Both the position numbers and the translations under genes were made by a program. From Pseudomonas laurylsulfativorans (lineage in GTDB: Bacteria; Pseudomonadota; Gammaproteobacteria; Pseudomonadales; Pseudomonadaceae), in NCBI RefSeq assembly GCF_002906155.1, contig NZ_MUJK01000002.1, positions 372,001-436,000 of the forward strand: DNA of 64,000 nucleotides, given 5' to 3'. Positions 1 through 13,861 of the stretch are shown here, one piece after another. The stretch's first letter is position 1, and each line of letters begins with the position of its first letter. The notes under the pieces are model-generated. The model was not told the origin of the DNA and ran no database searches. It saw only the letters and a list, made by a program, of their open reading frames with translations.

Positions 1-221
1 CGCCGGACGGCCTCTACCGTTTGCAAGTGGATGCGGGGCTTGAACGTGTCTACCTGCTGCAACCGGGGCTGTTCAATGGCGCTGAACTGGCGGCCATGGC
101 CGATGCCGACTGGTCCGCACCCGGCGCGCTGTCAGCTGCCAAGCGCTTGATGCGTCAGGCGCTGGCGGTGCATCTCGGGGGTCGGCCGTTGGTTTCCCGC
201 GAGTTGTTTCGAAAACCGTAA
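1..221 (+). CDS. recO: DNA repair protein RecO, C-terminal fragment
   Basis: This is the 3' end of a gene that begins before the window; the reading frame is open from base 3. The last residues run through [14 protein letters not shown], which matches the usual RecO carboxy terminus. RecO works with RecR and RecF to load RecA on SSB-coated single-stranded DNA during gap repair. The stop codon lies about 50 bases before the pdxJ start on the same strand. This recO-pdxJ order is the normal arrangement in Pseudomonas and other gammaproteobacteria and supports the call. Only about 72 codons are visible, so the N-terminal OB fold cannot be checked. Confidence 0.85.
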   Translation, partial: PDGLYRLQVDAGLERVYLLQPGLFNGAELAAMADADWSAPGALSAAKRLMRQALAVHLGGRPLVSRELFRKP

Positions 222-273
222 ATTCCCCATGTATGCTGTGCACCGAACTTTCTCTTCTTCTGGAGCGTTTTCC

Positions 274-1020
274 GTGACCACCAGCACCCGTATTCTTCTT
301 GGCGTGAACATCGACCACGTTGCCACCCTGCGTCAGGCCCGGGGCACCCGTTACCCGGACCCGGTCAAGGCAGCACTGGATGCGGAAGAGGCGGGCGCTG
401 ACGGCATCACCGTGCACCTGCGCGAAGACCGTCGGCACATTCAGGAACGCGACGTGCTGCTGCTCAAGGACGTGCTGCAAACCCGCATGAACTTCGAAAT
501 GGGCGTCACCGAAGAAATGATGCAGTTCGCCGAGCTCATTCGCCCGGCGCACATTTGCCTGGTGCCGGAAACCCGTCAGGAACTGACCACCGAAGGTGGC
601 CTGGACGTGGCGGGGCAGGAAGCGCGGGTCAAGGCGGCGGTTGAGCGGCTGTCGAAAATCGGTTCTGAAGTGTCGCTGTTCATTGACGCCGATGAACGCC
701 AGATCGAAGCCTCCCGTCGCGTGGGTGCGCCGGCCATCGAGCTGCACACCGGTCGTTACGCCGATGCCGAGACGCCGACCGAAGTCGCTGAAGAACTCAA
801 GCGCGTGGCCGATGGCGTGGCCTTTGGCCTGGCCCAGGGCCTGATTGTCAATGCCGGCCATGGCCTGCACTATCACAATGTTGAAGCCGTGGCGGCGATC
901 AAGGGTATCAACGAGCTGAACATCGGCCATGCGCTGGTGGCCCACGCATTGTTCGTTGGCTTCAAGTCGGCAGTTTCGGAGATGAAGGCGCTGATTTTGG
1001 CGGCGGCGCTCAAGGGCTGA
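274..1020 (+). CDS. pdxJ: Pyridoxine 5'-phosphate synthase PdxJ
   Basis: PdxJ condenses 1-deoxy-D-xylulose 5-phosphate with 3-amino-2-oxopropyl phosphate to make pyridoxine 5'-phosphate, the last ring-closing step of de novo vitamin B6 synthesis in the cytoplasm. The protein is a single TIM barrel. Visible family motifs are [15 protein letters not shown] near the N-terminus, [23 protein letters not shown] and the late [11 protein letters not shown] loop. An upstream ATG at 229 is in frame, but the GTG at 274 is preferred: it follows GGAG by 8 bases and gives 248 residues, the normal family length. The gene lies directly after recO and is probably transcribed with it. Confidence 0.95.
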   Translation: MTTSTRILLGVNIDHVATLRQARGTRYPDPVKAALDAEEAGADGITVHLREDRRHIQERDVLLLKDVLQTRMNFEMGVTEEMMQFAELIRPAHICLVPETRQELTTEGGLDVAGQEARVKAAVERLSKIGSEVSLFIDADERQIEASRRVGAPAIELHTGRYADAETPTEVAEELKRVADGVAFGLAQGLIVNAGHGLHYHNVEAVAAIKGINELNIGHALVAHALFVGFKSAVSEMKALILAAALKG

Positions 1021-1034
1021 CATCGGCGGCGCTA

Positions 1035-1102
1035 CCATCGCTGGCAAGCCAGCTCCTACAGAATCATGCGAGACCCTGTAGGAGCTGGCTTGCCAGCGAT
1101 GG
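1035..1102. repeat. REPIN, family A (core CTGGCTTGCCAG)
   Basis: Two inverted copies of a REP sequence (CCATCGCTGGCAAGCCAGC and its complement) are separated by about 20 bases. The element fills the gap between the convergent pdxJ and mltF genes. Such doublets are typical non-autonomous REP elements of Pseudomonas and can form a long hairpin in either transcript. Confidence 0.9.
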
Positions 1103-1124
1103 CGATCTTGAAGACGCCAAGGAG

Positions 1125-2651
<1,527 letters not shown>

Positions 2652-2822
2652 TCACAAAACCGACCGAAACCCCGCAGGAATGGGCCTTGTCTGCATTTTG
2701 TTACAGTAAAAATAAGCTGTCATCACACGCCCGATTAACCTGACTTTCGAGGCAGAAACACAGATCGACACCCGAGTGCAACCGTGCGTAGCGTTTCGGG
2801 TGATGTCGCGGCCTGTTTAGGC

Positions 2823-2828
2823 TAGAAT
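2823..2828 (+). promoter_or_regulatory. Candidate -10 element of the purL promoter
   Basis: The 285-bp gap between mltF and purL holds a TAGAAT hexamer about 43 bases before the purL ATG. No clear TTGACA-like -35 element is seen at the right distance, so this is a weak assignment. The rest of the gap shows no further gene or repeat. Confidence 0.35.
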
Positions 2829-2870
2829 GCACGGCCTCAAAGCACACCCCTTCCCGAGGCTGTCCCGAAG

Positions 2871-6767
<3,897 letters not shown>

Positions 6768-6787
6768 GAACGGGTTAACTGATAGCC

Positions 6788-7099
6788 GTGTACAAGCTCA
6801 GCTTCTTTGTTCCAACGAGTCACGTCGAAGACGTGAAAATCGCCGTATTCGCCGCCGGTGGCGGTCGAATCGGTGACTATGACCACTGTGCGTGGCAGGT
6901 GCTTGGCACTGGTCAGTTTCGCCCACTGGACGGCAGTCAGCCGTTCATTGGCGAGGCAGGGCAGGTCGAGCAGGTCGAGGAATGGAAGGTCGAGCTTGTG
7001 GTGGCCGATGAGTTGATTCGCTCTGTGGTGGCGGCTCTGAAACAGAGCCATCCCTACGAGACGCCGGCTTATGAAGTGTGGCGGCTGGAGGATTTCTGA
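6788..7099 (+). CDS. NIF3-like / YqfO-type small domain protein
   Basis: This 103-residue protein has a GTG start 20 bases after the purL stop. It matches the short stand-alone YqfO/NIF3-associated domain, related in fold to the PII and CutA proteins: YKLSFFVPTSHVEDVKIAVFAAGGGRIGDYDHC at the start and a closing HPYETPAYEVWRLE motif. The domain occurs as an insert in some NIF3 dinuclear-metal proteins and alone in proteobacteria. Its biochemical role is not known. It is followed by an intrinsic terminator, so it ends the purL transcription unit. The same small gene follows purL in other Pseudomonas, which argues that it is a real gene. Confidence 0.85.
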   Translation: MYKLSFFVPTSHVEDVKIAVFAAGGGRIGDYDHCAWQVLGTGQFRPLDGSQPFIGEAGQVEQVEEWKVELVVADELIRSVVAALKQSHPYETPAYEVWRLEDF

Positions 7100-7120
7100 T
7101 TCTCTGGCTGCTGAAATGAG

Positions 7121-7153
7121 AAACCCGCTGAAAGAGATTTCTGCGGGTTTTTT
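7121..7153 (+). terminator. Rho-independent terminator after purL unit
   Basis: The inverted arms AAACCCGC and GCGGGTTT enclose a 14-base loop and are followed by a T run (GGGTTTTTT). It lies 20 bases after the stop of the small NIF3-like gene. Confidence 0.85.
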
Positions 7154-7188
7154 GTGGCCTGGAGATTGTGTGGTGATAGTCAGGACCT

Positions 7189-7275
7189 CATCGCTGGCAA
7201 GCCAGCTCCTACAGGGTTGGGTGCAAGCTCTGACAACACGCATGTTTTCTGTAGGAGCTGGCTTGCCAGCGATGG
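7189..7275. repeat. REPIN, family A
   Basis: Inverted REP copies with the core CTGGCAAGCCAG / CTGGCTTGCCAG sit between the purL terminator and the 3' end of nagE, again at a convergent gene pair. The sequence is the same family as the repeats at 1035 and 28801. Confidence 0.9.
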
Positions 7276-7297
7276 TGGCCTGTCAGGCACCGAAGAT

Positions 7298-9013
7298 TTA
7301 AACCTTCGCACTCACCTCGCTGCGATTGACCAACACTTCCAACGCATCACTCAGGCTCGGTGCCTTGTCGCCGATCAACAGATGCCAGATGCCGCCTTCC
7401 AGCTGACTCACACCCTGGCAACCCAGCGCTTTCAAACCACATTCCGACAAGCCTTTGCCATCGGCCAGTTGCAGGCGGATGCGGGTCATGGCGATGCAAT
7501 CGAGTTGCAGCACATTGTCGCCACCACCCAGGGCATTGAGCCATTGCTGGGCCTCGGGTGTCGCCACGGCGGCAGGTTTCGGCGCGTCGACTTCTGCGGC
7601 TGGCGACGACACGATGGCGCGACCCAGCGCCGGCATCGCCAGGCGAATCTCATCGGCAATGGCATCAGCCATCGGCCCGACCACCACCTGCAAACTCCCG
7701 CCCTTGCCCGGACGCACCACGGCCATGGCGCCGAGCGCCTTGAGATCGGTATCCGAAGCCTTGTTGCGATCCACCATGTCCAGGCGCAAGCGCGTGGTGC
7801 AAGCACCGACGGTGATCAGGTTCCCGGCACCGCCCAGGGCCTTGATGTAAGCCCCGGCGCGTTCATTGTCGGCCACCGCAACCTGCGGGGCGGCAGCGTT
7901 GGTTTCGCGGCCCGGTGTCTTCAGGTCGAAGCGGCGGATACAGAAATCGAACACCACGTAATAGATAACGGCATACGCCAGGCCCACCGGGAACACCAGC
8001 CAGCCGTTGGTGGACTTGCCCCAGCCGAGGACCATGTCGATGAAGCCGCCGGAAAAGGTGAAGCCCAAATGGATGTTCAGCGCATTGGTGATGGCCATCG
8101 ACAGGCCAGTCAGCAACGCATGCAGCACAAACAGCAGCGGCGCAAGGAACATGAAGGCGAATTCGATCGGCTCGGTCACGCCGGTCAGGAACGCGGTCAG
8201 TGCCATCGACAAGAAGATCCCGCCCATGATCTTGCGGCGTTCCGGCAGGGCGTTGCGGTACATCGCCAGGCAGGCGGCGGGCAGGCCGAAGATCATCATC
8301 GGGAACATGCCGGTCATGAACTGGCCGCCCTTCGGATCGCCGGCGAAGTAGCGCGACAGGTCGCCGGTCACCAGTGCGCCGGTGGTGGGATCGGTGAAGT
8401 TGCCGAACACGAACCACGCCATGTTGTTGAGGATATGGTGCAGGCCGGTGACGATCAGCAGGCGGTTGAACACGCCGAAGATGAACGCACCGAAGCTGCC
8501 GCTTTCCATCATCAACGTACCGAAGCTGTTGATGCCGTGCTGGATCGGCGGCCAGATGTAGCCGAAGACGACACCCAAACCGACGGCGGCGAACCCGGTG
8601 ACAATCGGCACGAAGCGTCGGCCACCGAAGAACGCGAGGTACTCCGGCAGCTTGATGTCCTTGAAACGGTTGTACAGCGCGCCGGCCATGAGACCGCTGA
8701 CGATCCCGGCGAGCATGCCCATGTTGATGCTCGGATCGAGCACCTTGAGCGTGGCGATCATGACCAGGTAACCAATCACCCCGGCGAGGCCCGCCGTACC
8801 GTTGTTGTCCTTGGCGAAACCGACCGCGATGCCGATGGCGAAGATCATCGCCAGGTTGGCGAAGATCACTTGGCCGGCATCGTGGATGATCGCGATGTTC
8901 AGCAGGTCGGTATCGCCCAGGCGCAGCAACAGGCCGGCAATCGGCAGGATCGCGATCGGCAACATCAGCGCGCGGCCAAGGCGCTGCAGGCCTTCAATGA
9001 AAAGTTGGTACAT
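7298..9013 (-). CDS. nagE: N-acetylglucosamine PTS permease, EIICB (tandem EIIB)
   Basis: This protein imports GlcNAc across the inner membrane and phosphorylates it at C6. Residues 1 to about 365 form the hydrophobic EIIC channel of the glucose family (GLHHILNN, GVTEPIEF motifs). A first EIIB domain follows with the phospho-accepting Cys405 in GACTTRLRL. A second EIIB-like domain (about 490-571) has Ala508 at the matching place, although Cys506 lies two residues earlier, so it is probably degenerate. The start at 9013 (MYQLFIEGL) follows GGAG by 7 bases and gives 571 residues; longer in-frame starts run back into nagF. It needs the EIIA-HPr-EI protein encoded just upstream. Confidence 0.94.
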   Translation of the reverse strand: MYQLFIEGLQRLGRALMLPIAILPIAGLLLRLGDTDLLNIAIIHDAGQVIFANLAMIFAIGIAVGFAKDNNGTAGLAGVIGYLVMIATLKVLDPSINMGMLAGIVSGLMAGALYNRFKDIKLPEYLAFFGGRRFVPIVTGFAAVGLGVVFGYIWPPIQHGINSFGTLMMESGSFGAFIFGVFNRLLIVTGLHHILNNMAWFVFGNFTDPTTGALVTGDLSRYFAGDPKGGQFMTGMFPMMIFGLPAACLAMYRNALPERRKIMGGIFLSMALTAFLTGVTEPIEFAFMFLAPLLFVLHALLTGLSMAITNALNIHLGFTFSGGFIDMVLGWGKSTNGWLVFPVGLAYAVIYYVVFDFCIRRFDLKTPGRETNAAAPQVAVADNERAGAYIKALGGAGNLITVGACTTRLRLDMVDRNKASDTDLKALGAMAVVRPGKGGSLQVVVGPMADAIADEIRLAMPALGRAIVSSPAAEVDAPKPAAVATPEAQQWLNALGGGDNVLQLDCIAMTRIRLQLADGKGLSECGLKALGCQGVSQLEGGIWHLLIGDKAPSLSDALEVLVNRSEVSAKV

Positions 9014-9029
9014 GGCGCTTCTCCGTGGA

Positions 9030-9043
9030 TTCTTGTTGTTCTT
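9030..9043 (-). promoter_or_regulatory. Candidate Crc/Hfq CA motif before nagE
   Basis: On the coding strand the nagF-nagE gap reads AAGAACAACAAGAA, which contains several overlapping AANAANAA motifs. Pseudomonas Hfq and Crc bind such A-rich motifs near translation starts to repress mRNA during growth on preferred carbon sources. It lies directly before the nagE ribosome binding site. Confidence 0.65.
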
Positions 9044-11559
9044 TAGCTCAGAGGCCAATGCTGATGACAGGCATGACGCACCGCGCTGGCGCTGCTCAGC
9101 TTGAGCAGGCCCTGGCTGATGCGCCGGCATTCGCTGGCGTCGAGATGACGCACGCGGTCCTTGATTTCACCGATCTGTACCGGGCTCACCGACAACTCGC
9201 TGACCCCCAGGCCGATCAACACCGGCGTGGCCAATGGATCGGACGCCAGTGCGCCGCACACGCCCACCCAACGGTTGTGCTGCGCCGCACCGGCGCAGGT
9301 CTGGGCGATCAATCGCAACAGGGCCGGGTGCAGCGCATCGACGCGCGCGGCGAGACCGGCATGGTCGCGGTCCATGGCCAGGGTGTATTGCGACAGGTCG
9401 TTGGTGCCGATGGACAGGAAGTCCGCATGCTCGGCCAGTTGTTCGGCCAGCAGCGCGGCGGCCGGCACTTCAATCATCACGCCCAGCTCCGGGCGTTGCG
9501 CCAGGCCGAGTTCACCGCACAAGGCGTCGAGGCGCTGGCGGATGTGCAGCAGCTCATCGACTTCGGTGATCATCGGCAGCAGGATCCGGCAGCGTGACAA
9601 CGGGTTGAGGTGCAGCAGCGCGCGCAGTTGCTGGTCGAGCAGTTCGGGGCGAACCTGGGCCAGGCGAATGCCGCGCAGGCCGAGCACCGGATTGGCTTCT
9701 GCGGGCAGTGGCAGGTAGTCCAGTTGCTTGTCGCCACCGACGTCGATGGTGCGGATGATCACCGACTTGTCGCCCATGGCATCGAGCACGGCCTGATAGG
9801 CGTGGTGTTGTTCCTGTTCGTCCGGGGCGGTGTGGCGGTCGACGAAGAGAAACTCGGTGCGCAGCAAACCGACGCCGTCGGCGCCATTGGCCAAAGCGTC
9901 TGCCGCCTCCGTGCTGGAGGCCACATTGGCGGCGACTTCGATGCGCAGGCCGTCGCTGGTCAGCGCGGGCGTATGCGCCTGGGCCTGTTGTTCGGCCCGG
10001 CGTTGTTGCTGTTGTTGCTGCAACTGGCGCACATCGGCCAGGCGCTGTGTACTGGGTGTCAGTTCGAGACGGCCGCCATCGGCGTCCAGCACTACCGCTT
10101 GCCCCTGCTGCTGATCAAGCAAGGTCGAGCCCAGTGCGACCATGCACGGCAGGCCTTTGCCCCGGGCCAGAATCGCCACGTGGGAGGTCGCGCCGCCTTC
10201 GGCCATGCACAGCCCGGCGACGCCTTGCTGGCTCAGTTGGAGCAAATCGGAGGGTGTCAGTTCATGGGCGGCGACGATGGCGCCGGCCGGTACGTCGTAA
10301 TGCCAGGTATCGCCGAGCAATACGCGCAGCACCCGTTGCTTGAGGTCGCGCAGGTCGTTGGCGCGTTCGGCCAGCAGCGTGCTGCCGGTTTGTTGGAGGA
10401 CCTCGCATTGCACGTCGATGGCCTGGCTCCAGGCGTGAGTCGCGGCCGTGCCCTGGGCGACGGATTGATTGGCGGCGTCTAGCAAGGCCGGGTCTTCGAG
10501 CAGCGCCAGGTGTGCGGCGAAAATCGCCTCCTCCGCAGTGTCCTTGTGTTTTTTTGCCTGGGCCAGCGTGTGTTCGATTTCGCTGCGCACCTGATTCAGT
10601 GCCGCATCCAGAACCTGCCGTTGTTGCTGCTGATCATGATGGCCGGCATCCACTGGCAGGCTGATCGCATTCAGGCGAAACAGCGGCCCGCCGACCAGGC
10701 CGGGCGCCGCGCAGACACCCTGCAATACACCGGCTTCGACGGGGCGATTGCGTTGGGCCATCGTGGCTGGCGCGGCGGCGTGTCTGTCTTCGGCCAGGGC
10801 TGTGGATAGCGCGGTCAACAAGGCTTGCAGCGCCGCTTCGGCGTCCGGGCCCTGGCAACTGACCTGGACTTGCGCCTGCTCGCCGACGGCCAGCCCCATC
10901 AGGCCGATCAGGCTGTCGCAGGTGGCCGACTTGCCGGCGAAATGCAGCTGCGATTTGCTTTTGAAACCCTGCGCGGTCTGGCGGATCAACGCAGCCGGCC
11001 GCGCATGCAGACCGCCACGGTGAGCAATGCGCACATGGCCGACAATCTCGACGCCGACAAACTCGGCATCGACCTGCGCGCTCGACGTCTGTCGACGAAT
11101 GATGTGCAGCAGCGGCTCGCCCACTTTCACCGATTTCAACGTGATGGGCCGTGCCTGGAAGTCCTGGCTGTTGGTGAGGATCAACAGGCTGACCAGGCTC
11201 TTGCACTGTTGCGCGACCTTGTCCAGGTCGTAGCGCAGCAGCGGCTGGCCATTAGTGACACGCGCGCCTTCCTTGACCAGCATCGAAAAACCCTGGCCCT
11301 GCAATTCGACCGTGTCGAGGCCCAGGTGCAGGAGCAATTCCGCGCCGTTGTCGGCACGCAGGGTTACCGCGTGACCGGTGCGGGCGACATGCACCACTAC
11401 GCCGGCGCAGGGGGCGTGGAGCGTGTCGTTGAGCGGGTCGATGGCGATGCCGTCACCCATGGCGCCGCTGGCAAACACCGGGTCCGGGACTTTGGCGAGC
11501 GTGAGCACCGGGCCGCTGAGCGGGGCGCTTAAAGTCAGCTCTTTATTGTTGTTATGCAT
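9043..11559 (-). CDS. nagF: Fused PTS phosphotransferase EIIA-HPr-EI for GlcNAc
   Basis: This 838-residue cytoplasmic protein carries the whole phospho-relay from phosphoenolpyruvate to the sugar permease. The N-terminal glucose-type EIIA domain has His78 in LLLHLGLDTV. The HPr domain has His185 in HRGGLHARPAAL. The C-terminal enzyme I has His460 in GGATSHVAILARG and a PEP-binding barrel with TEFLFVDR and GTNDLSQYT motifs. Fused FPr proteins of this kind serve GlcNAc uptake in Pseudomonas, which lacks a general glucose PTS. The gene is separated from nagE by 29 bases and from the upstream SIS gene by a REPIN. The first codons (ATGCATAACAACAATAA) contain another AANAANAA motif. Confidence 0.95.
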   Translation of the reverse strand: MHNNNKELTLSAPLSGPVLTLAKVPDPVFASGAMGDGIAIDPLNDTLHAPCAGVVVHVARTGHAVTLRADNGAELLLHLGLDTVELQGQGFSMLVKEGARVTNGQPLLRYDLDKVAQQCKSLVSLLILTNSQDFQARPITLKSVKVGEPLLHIIRRQTSSAQVDAEFVGVEIVGHVRIAHRGGLHARPAALIRQTAQGFKSKSQLHFAGKSATCDSLIGLMGLAVGEQAQVQVSCQGPDAEAALQALLTALSTALAEDRHAAAPATMAQRNRPVEAGVLQGVCAAPGLVGGPLFRLNAISLPVDAGHHDQQQQRQVLDAALNQVRSEIEHTLAQAKKHKDTAEEAIFAAHLALLEDPALLDAANQSVAQGTAATHAWSQAIDVQCEVLQQTGSTLLAERANDLRDLKQRVLRVLLGDTWHYDVPAGAIVAAHELTPSDLLQLSQQGVAGLCMAEGGATSHVAILARGKGLPCMVALGSTLLDQQQGQAVVLDADGGRLELTPSTQRLADVRQLQQQQQQRRAEQQAQAHTPALTSDGLRIEVAANVASSTEAADALANGADGVGLLRTEFLFVDRHTAPDEQEQHHAYQAVLDAMGDKSVIIRTIDVGGDKQLDYLPLPAEANPVLGLRGIRLAQVRPELLDQQLRALLHLNPLSRCRILLPMITEVDELLHIRQRLDALCGELGLAQRPELGVMIEVPAAALLAEQLAEHADFLSIGTNDLSQYTLAMDRDHAGLAARVDALHPALLRLIAQTCAGAAQHNRWVGVCGALASDPLATPVLIGLGVSELSVSPVQIGEIKDRVRHLDASECRRISQGLLKLSSASAVRHACHQHWPLS
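11543..11553 (-). promoter_or_regulatory. Candidate Crc/Hfq CA motif at nagF start
   Basis: The coding strand reads AACAACAATAA across codons 3-6 of nagF, a perfect run of three AAN units plus AA. This is the AANAANAA signature of Crc/Hfq targets. A second such site lies at the nagE start. Confidence 0.6.
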
Positions 11560-11602
11560 GGCTCGGTCTCATAAAAAATGCAGTTCGGATCAACGTGCTT
11601 CT

Positions 11603-11705
11603 CTGTAGGGGCGAGCTTGCTCGCGAAGAACCTGAGAACAACGCGTGCATTCAGGAAGAACGCGTCATCGTTGACGTCCATCGCGAGCAAGCTCGCTCCT
11701 ACAGG
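11603..11705. repeat. REPIN, family B (core GCGAGC..GCTCGC), inside nag operon
   Basis: Inverted copies CTGTAGGGGCGAGCTTGCTC and the complement GAGCAAGCTCGCTCCTACAG enclose about 55 bases. The element fills the 153-bp gap between the SIS deaminase gene and nagF, so it would be transcribed within the operon. Confidence 0.9.
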
Positions 11706-11712
11706 GGGGCGT

Positions 11713-12735
11713 TCAGTGCGTACGAGTGACTTTGCTCAGGTGCCGCGGTTGGTCCGGGTCCATGCCTCGGGCTACGGCCAGGCCGGCGGCCATCACGTAG
11801 AAACTCTGGATCGCCAGAATCGGGTCGAGGGCGGGGTGTTCGGCGCGGGTCAGGGTCAGGTCGCGTTCGAGTACGTCATCCGGTGCGGCCAGCAGGACAC
11901 GGGCACCGCGTTGGCGCATGTCGGCGGCCAGGCTCAGCAAACCGGCCTGTTCGGCACCCCGTGGGGCAAACACCAGCAGCGGGTAGCTGTCGCCGATCAA
12001 GGCCATCGGACCGTGACGGACTTCGGCGCTGCTGAAGGCTTCGGCCTGGATCGCCGAGGTCTCCTTGAACTTGAGTGCCGCTTCCTGGGCGATGGCGAAA
12101 CCGGCGCCACGGCCGATCACCATTAGCCGCTCGCAATCGCGCAAGGCGTCGATGGCCAGGCTCCAGTCCTGTTGCGCGGCATCGCGCAGGCCATCAGGCA
12201 AGGCAGAACCGGCCTCGAGCAGTTCGGCGTCTTCTTTCCAGTGGCCAATCAATCGGGCGCTGGCGCTGAGGGTGGCGATGAAGCTCTTGGTCGCGGCAAC
12301 ACTGCTTTCGGTGCCGGCACACAATGGCAGGCTGAATTCGCAGGCGGCTTCCAGCGGTGAGTCTTCGGCATTGACCAGCGATATGCTCAAGGCACCGCGC
12401 TTGCGCAACAGACGCAGGCTGTTGACCAGGTCCGGGCTTTGCCCCGATTGCGAGAAGGCGAATGCCACCTGGCCGCTGACCTTCAGCGGCGCCTGCTGCA
12501 TGGTCACCACCGACATCGGCAACGACGCCACCGGGATGCCCAGCAGTTGCATGGTCAGGTAGGCGAAGTAGCTGGCGGCGTGGTCGGAGCTGCCGCGTGC
12601 CACGGTCATGGCCACTTGCGGCGGCTGACGGCGCAGGCGTCCGGCAATCTCGATCATCTGCGGGTCGAGATGCTGCAATTGGGCTTGCACGGCCTCGAAC
12701 GAGGACAGCGCCTCTTCAAGCATTTTTGAAGTCAA
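11713..12735 (-). CDS. SIS-domain glucosamine-6-phosphate deaminase (NagB-II type)
   Basis: This 340-residue protein has two SIS (sugar isomerase) domains and resembles the isomerase half of GlmS without the glutaminase domain. Motifs are ARGSSDHAASYFAYL, FSQSGQSPDLVNSL and TESSVAATKSFIATL, with a C-terminal LSKVTRT. In a nag operon such a protein usually acts as the alternative glucosamine-6-phosphate deaminase, giving fructose 6-phosphate and ammonia; older annotations call it an aminotransferase. The TTG at 12735 overlaps the end of nagA by 20 bases and follows AAGGAG at good spacing. An ATG at 12723 is a possible alternative. No classical nagB is present nearby. Confidence 0.88.
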   Translation of the reverse strand: MTSKMLEEALSSFEAVQAQLQHLDPQMIEIAGRLRRQPPQVAMTVARGSSDHAASYFAYLTMQLLGIPVASLPMSVVTMQQAPLKVSGQVAFAFSQSGQSPDLVNSLRLLRKRGALSISLVNAEDSPLEAACEFSLPLCAGTESSVAATKSFIATLSASARLIGHWKEDAELLEAGSALPDGLRDAAQQDWSLAIDALRDCERLMVIGRGAGFAIAQEAALKFKETSAIQAEAFSSAEVRHGPMALIGDSYPLLVFAPRGAEQAGLLSLAADMRQRGARVLLAAPDDVLERDLTLTRAEHPALDPILAIQSFYVMAAGLAVARGMDPDQPRHLSKVTRTH

Positions 12736-13822
12736 TGTCTTCTCCTTCGACCATGACGGCGGTCAGTTTCAGTGAGCGATCCAGCCGCACGCAGTCGGCC
12801 CAGGCCCCGGGTTGCAGGCGCCCGCGTTCGGTGATGCCGAGGTAATCGGCGGGGAATTGCGACAGGCGCTGGGAGGCTTCGGCGATGGGCAGGCCGATTT
12901 TCACCAGGTTGCGCAGGGCCTGATCCATGGTCAGGGTGCTGCCGGCCAAGGTGCCGTCGGGCAGGCGCACGCCGCCCAGGCATTTGGTCACGGTGTGGCT
13001 GCCGAGTTTGTATTCGCCATCGGGCATGCCAGCGGCGGCGGTCGAGTCGGTGACGCAATACAGGCACGGGATCGAGCGCAGGGCCACGCGGATGGCGCCG
13101 GGGTGCACGTGCAGCAAGTCCGGGATCAGTTCCGCGTACTTGGCGTGGGCCAGTGCGGCACCGACGATCCCCGGCTCACGGTGATGCAGCGGGCTCATGG
13201 CGTTGTAGAGGTGGGTGAAACTGCTGGCGCCGGCCTCCAGCGCGGCGACGCCTTCCTCGTAACTGCCCAGGGTGTGGCCGATCTGCATGCGGATGCCGCG
13301 ACCGCTGAGGTCACGGATCAAGGCATCGTGACCGGCGATTTCCGGAGCAATGGTAATCACCCGGATCGGGGCGAGCGCCAGGTACGCTTCGACTTCGGCC
13401 ATTAGCGCCGTGTGAGCGAAGTTCGGTTGCGCGCCGAGCTTGCCGGGGTTGATGTACGGGCCTTCAAGGTGCACGCCGAGCACCCGGGCGCAGCCCTTGG
13501 ACCGCTGCTCACAGAATTCACCGACGGCTTTGAGTACGCTGGAAATCTCTTCGCTCGGTGCGGTCATGGTGGTGGCCAGCAGCGAGGTGGTGCCGAAGCG
13601 TACATGGGTTTTGGTGATGGTTTCGAAGGCCTGCGTGCCTTCCATGATGTCTTTGCCACCGCCACCGTGAACGTGCAGGTCGATGAAACCCGGCAGCAGG
13701 TACGGCAGATCGTTGTCCGCCGGATCGCAGGGCACGCCTTCGATCGACACGACTTTGCCGTGTGCGTGGACCAGTCGGCCGCGAACCCAGCCGTGGGCGG
13801 TGAGGATGTTGTCTTCGGACAT
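12716..13822 (-). CDS. nagA: N-acetylglucosamine-6-phosphate deacetylase
   Basis: NagA removes the acetyl group from GlcNAc-6-phosphate, giving glucosamine 6-phosphate for the SIS-type deaminase encoded next. The 368-residue protein is an amidohydrolase-superfamily TIM barrel. Visible signatures are the metal-binding region DLHVHGGGGKDIMEG, the HLEGPYINPGKLGA loop with the metal-ligand Glu, GHTLGSYEEG, THLYNAMSPLHHREPG, and the catalytic Asp in VTDSTAAAGM. The length is normal. It follows nagR by 39 bases and overlaps the next gene by 20 bases, which points to translational coupling. Confidence 0.96.
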   Translation of the reverse strand: MSEDNILTAHGWVRGRLVHAHGKVVSIEGVPCDPADNDLPYLLPGFIDLHVHGGGGKDIMEGTQAFETITKTHVRFGTTSLLATTMTAPSEEISSVLKAVGEFCEQRSKGCARVLGVHLEGPYINPGKLGAQPNFAHTALMAEVEAYLALAPIRVITIAPEIAGHDALIRDLSGRGIRMQIGHTLGSYEEGVAALEAGASSFTHLYNAMSPLHHREPGIVGAALAHAKYAELIPDLLHVHPGAIRVALRSIPCLYCVTDSTAAAGMPDGEYKLGSHTVTKCLGGVRLPDGTLAGSTLTMDQALRNLVKIGLPIAEASQRLSQFPADYLGITERGRLQPGAWADCVRLDRSLKLTAVMVEGEDIDFKNA

Positions 13823-13861
13823 GATCGGTTCTCTGGTTTGGCGGTTTCGCGGTGCAGCGTT

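Noticed and set aside
7154..9046. A 630-codon frame antisense to nagE
   Set aside because: nagE has membrane segments and the EIIB motif; the antisense frame starts within a REPIN and lacks any motif.
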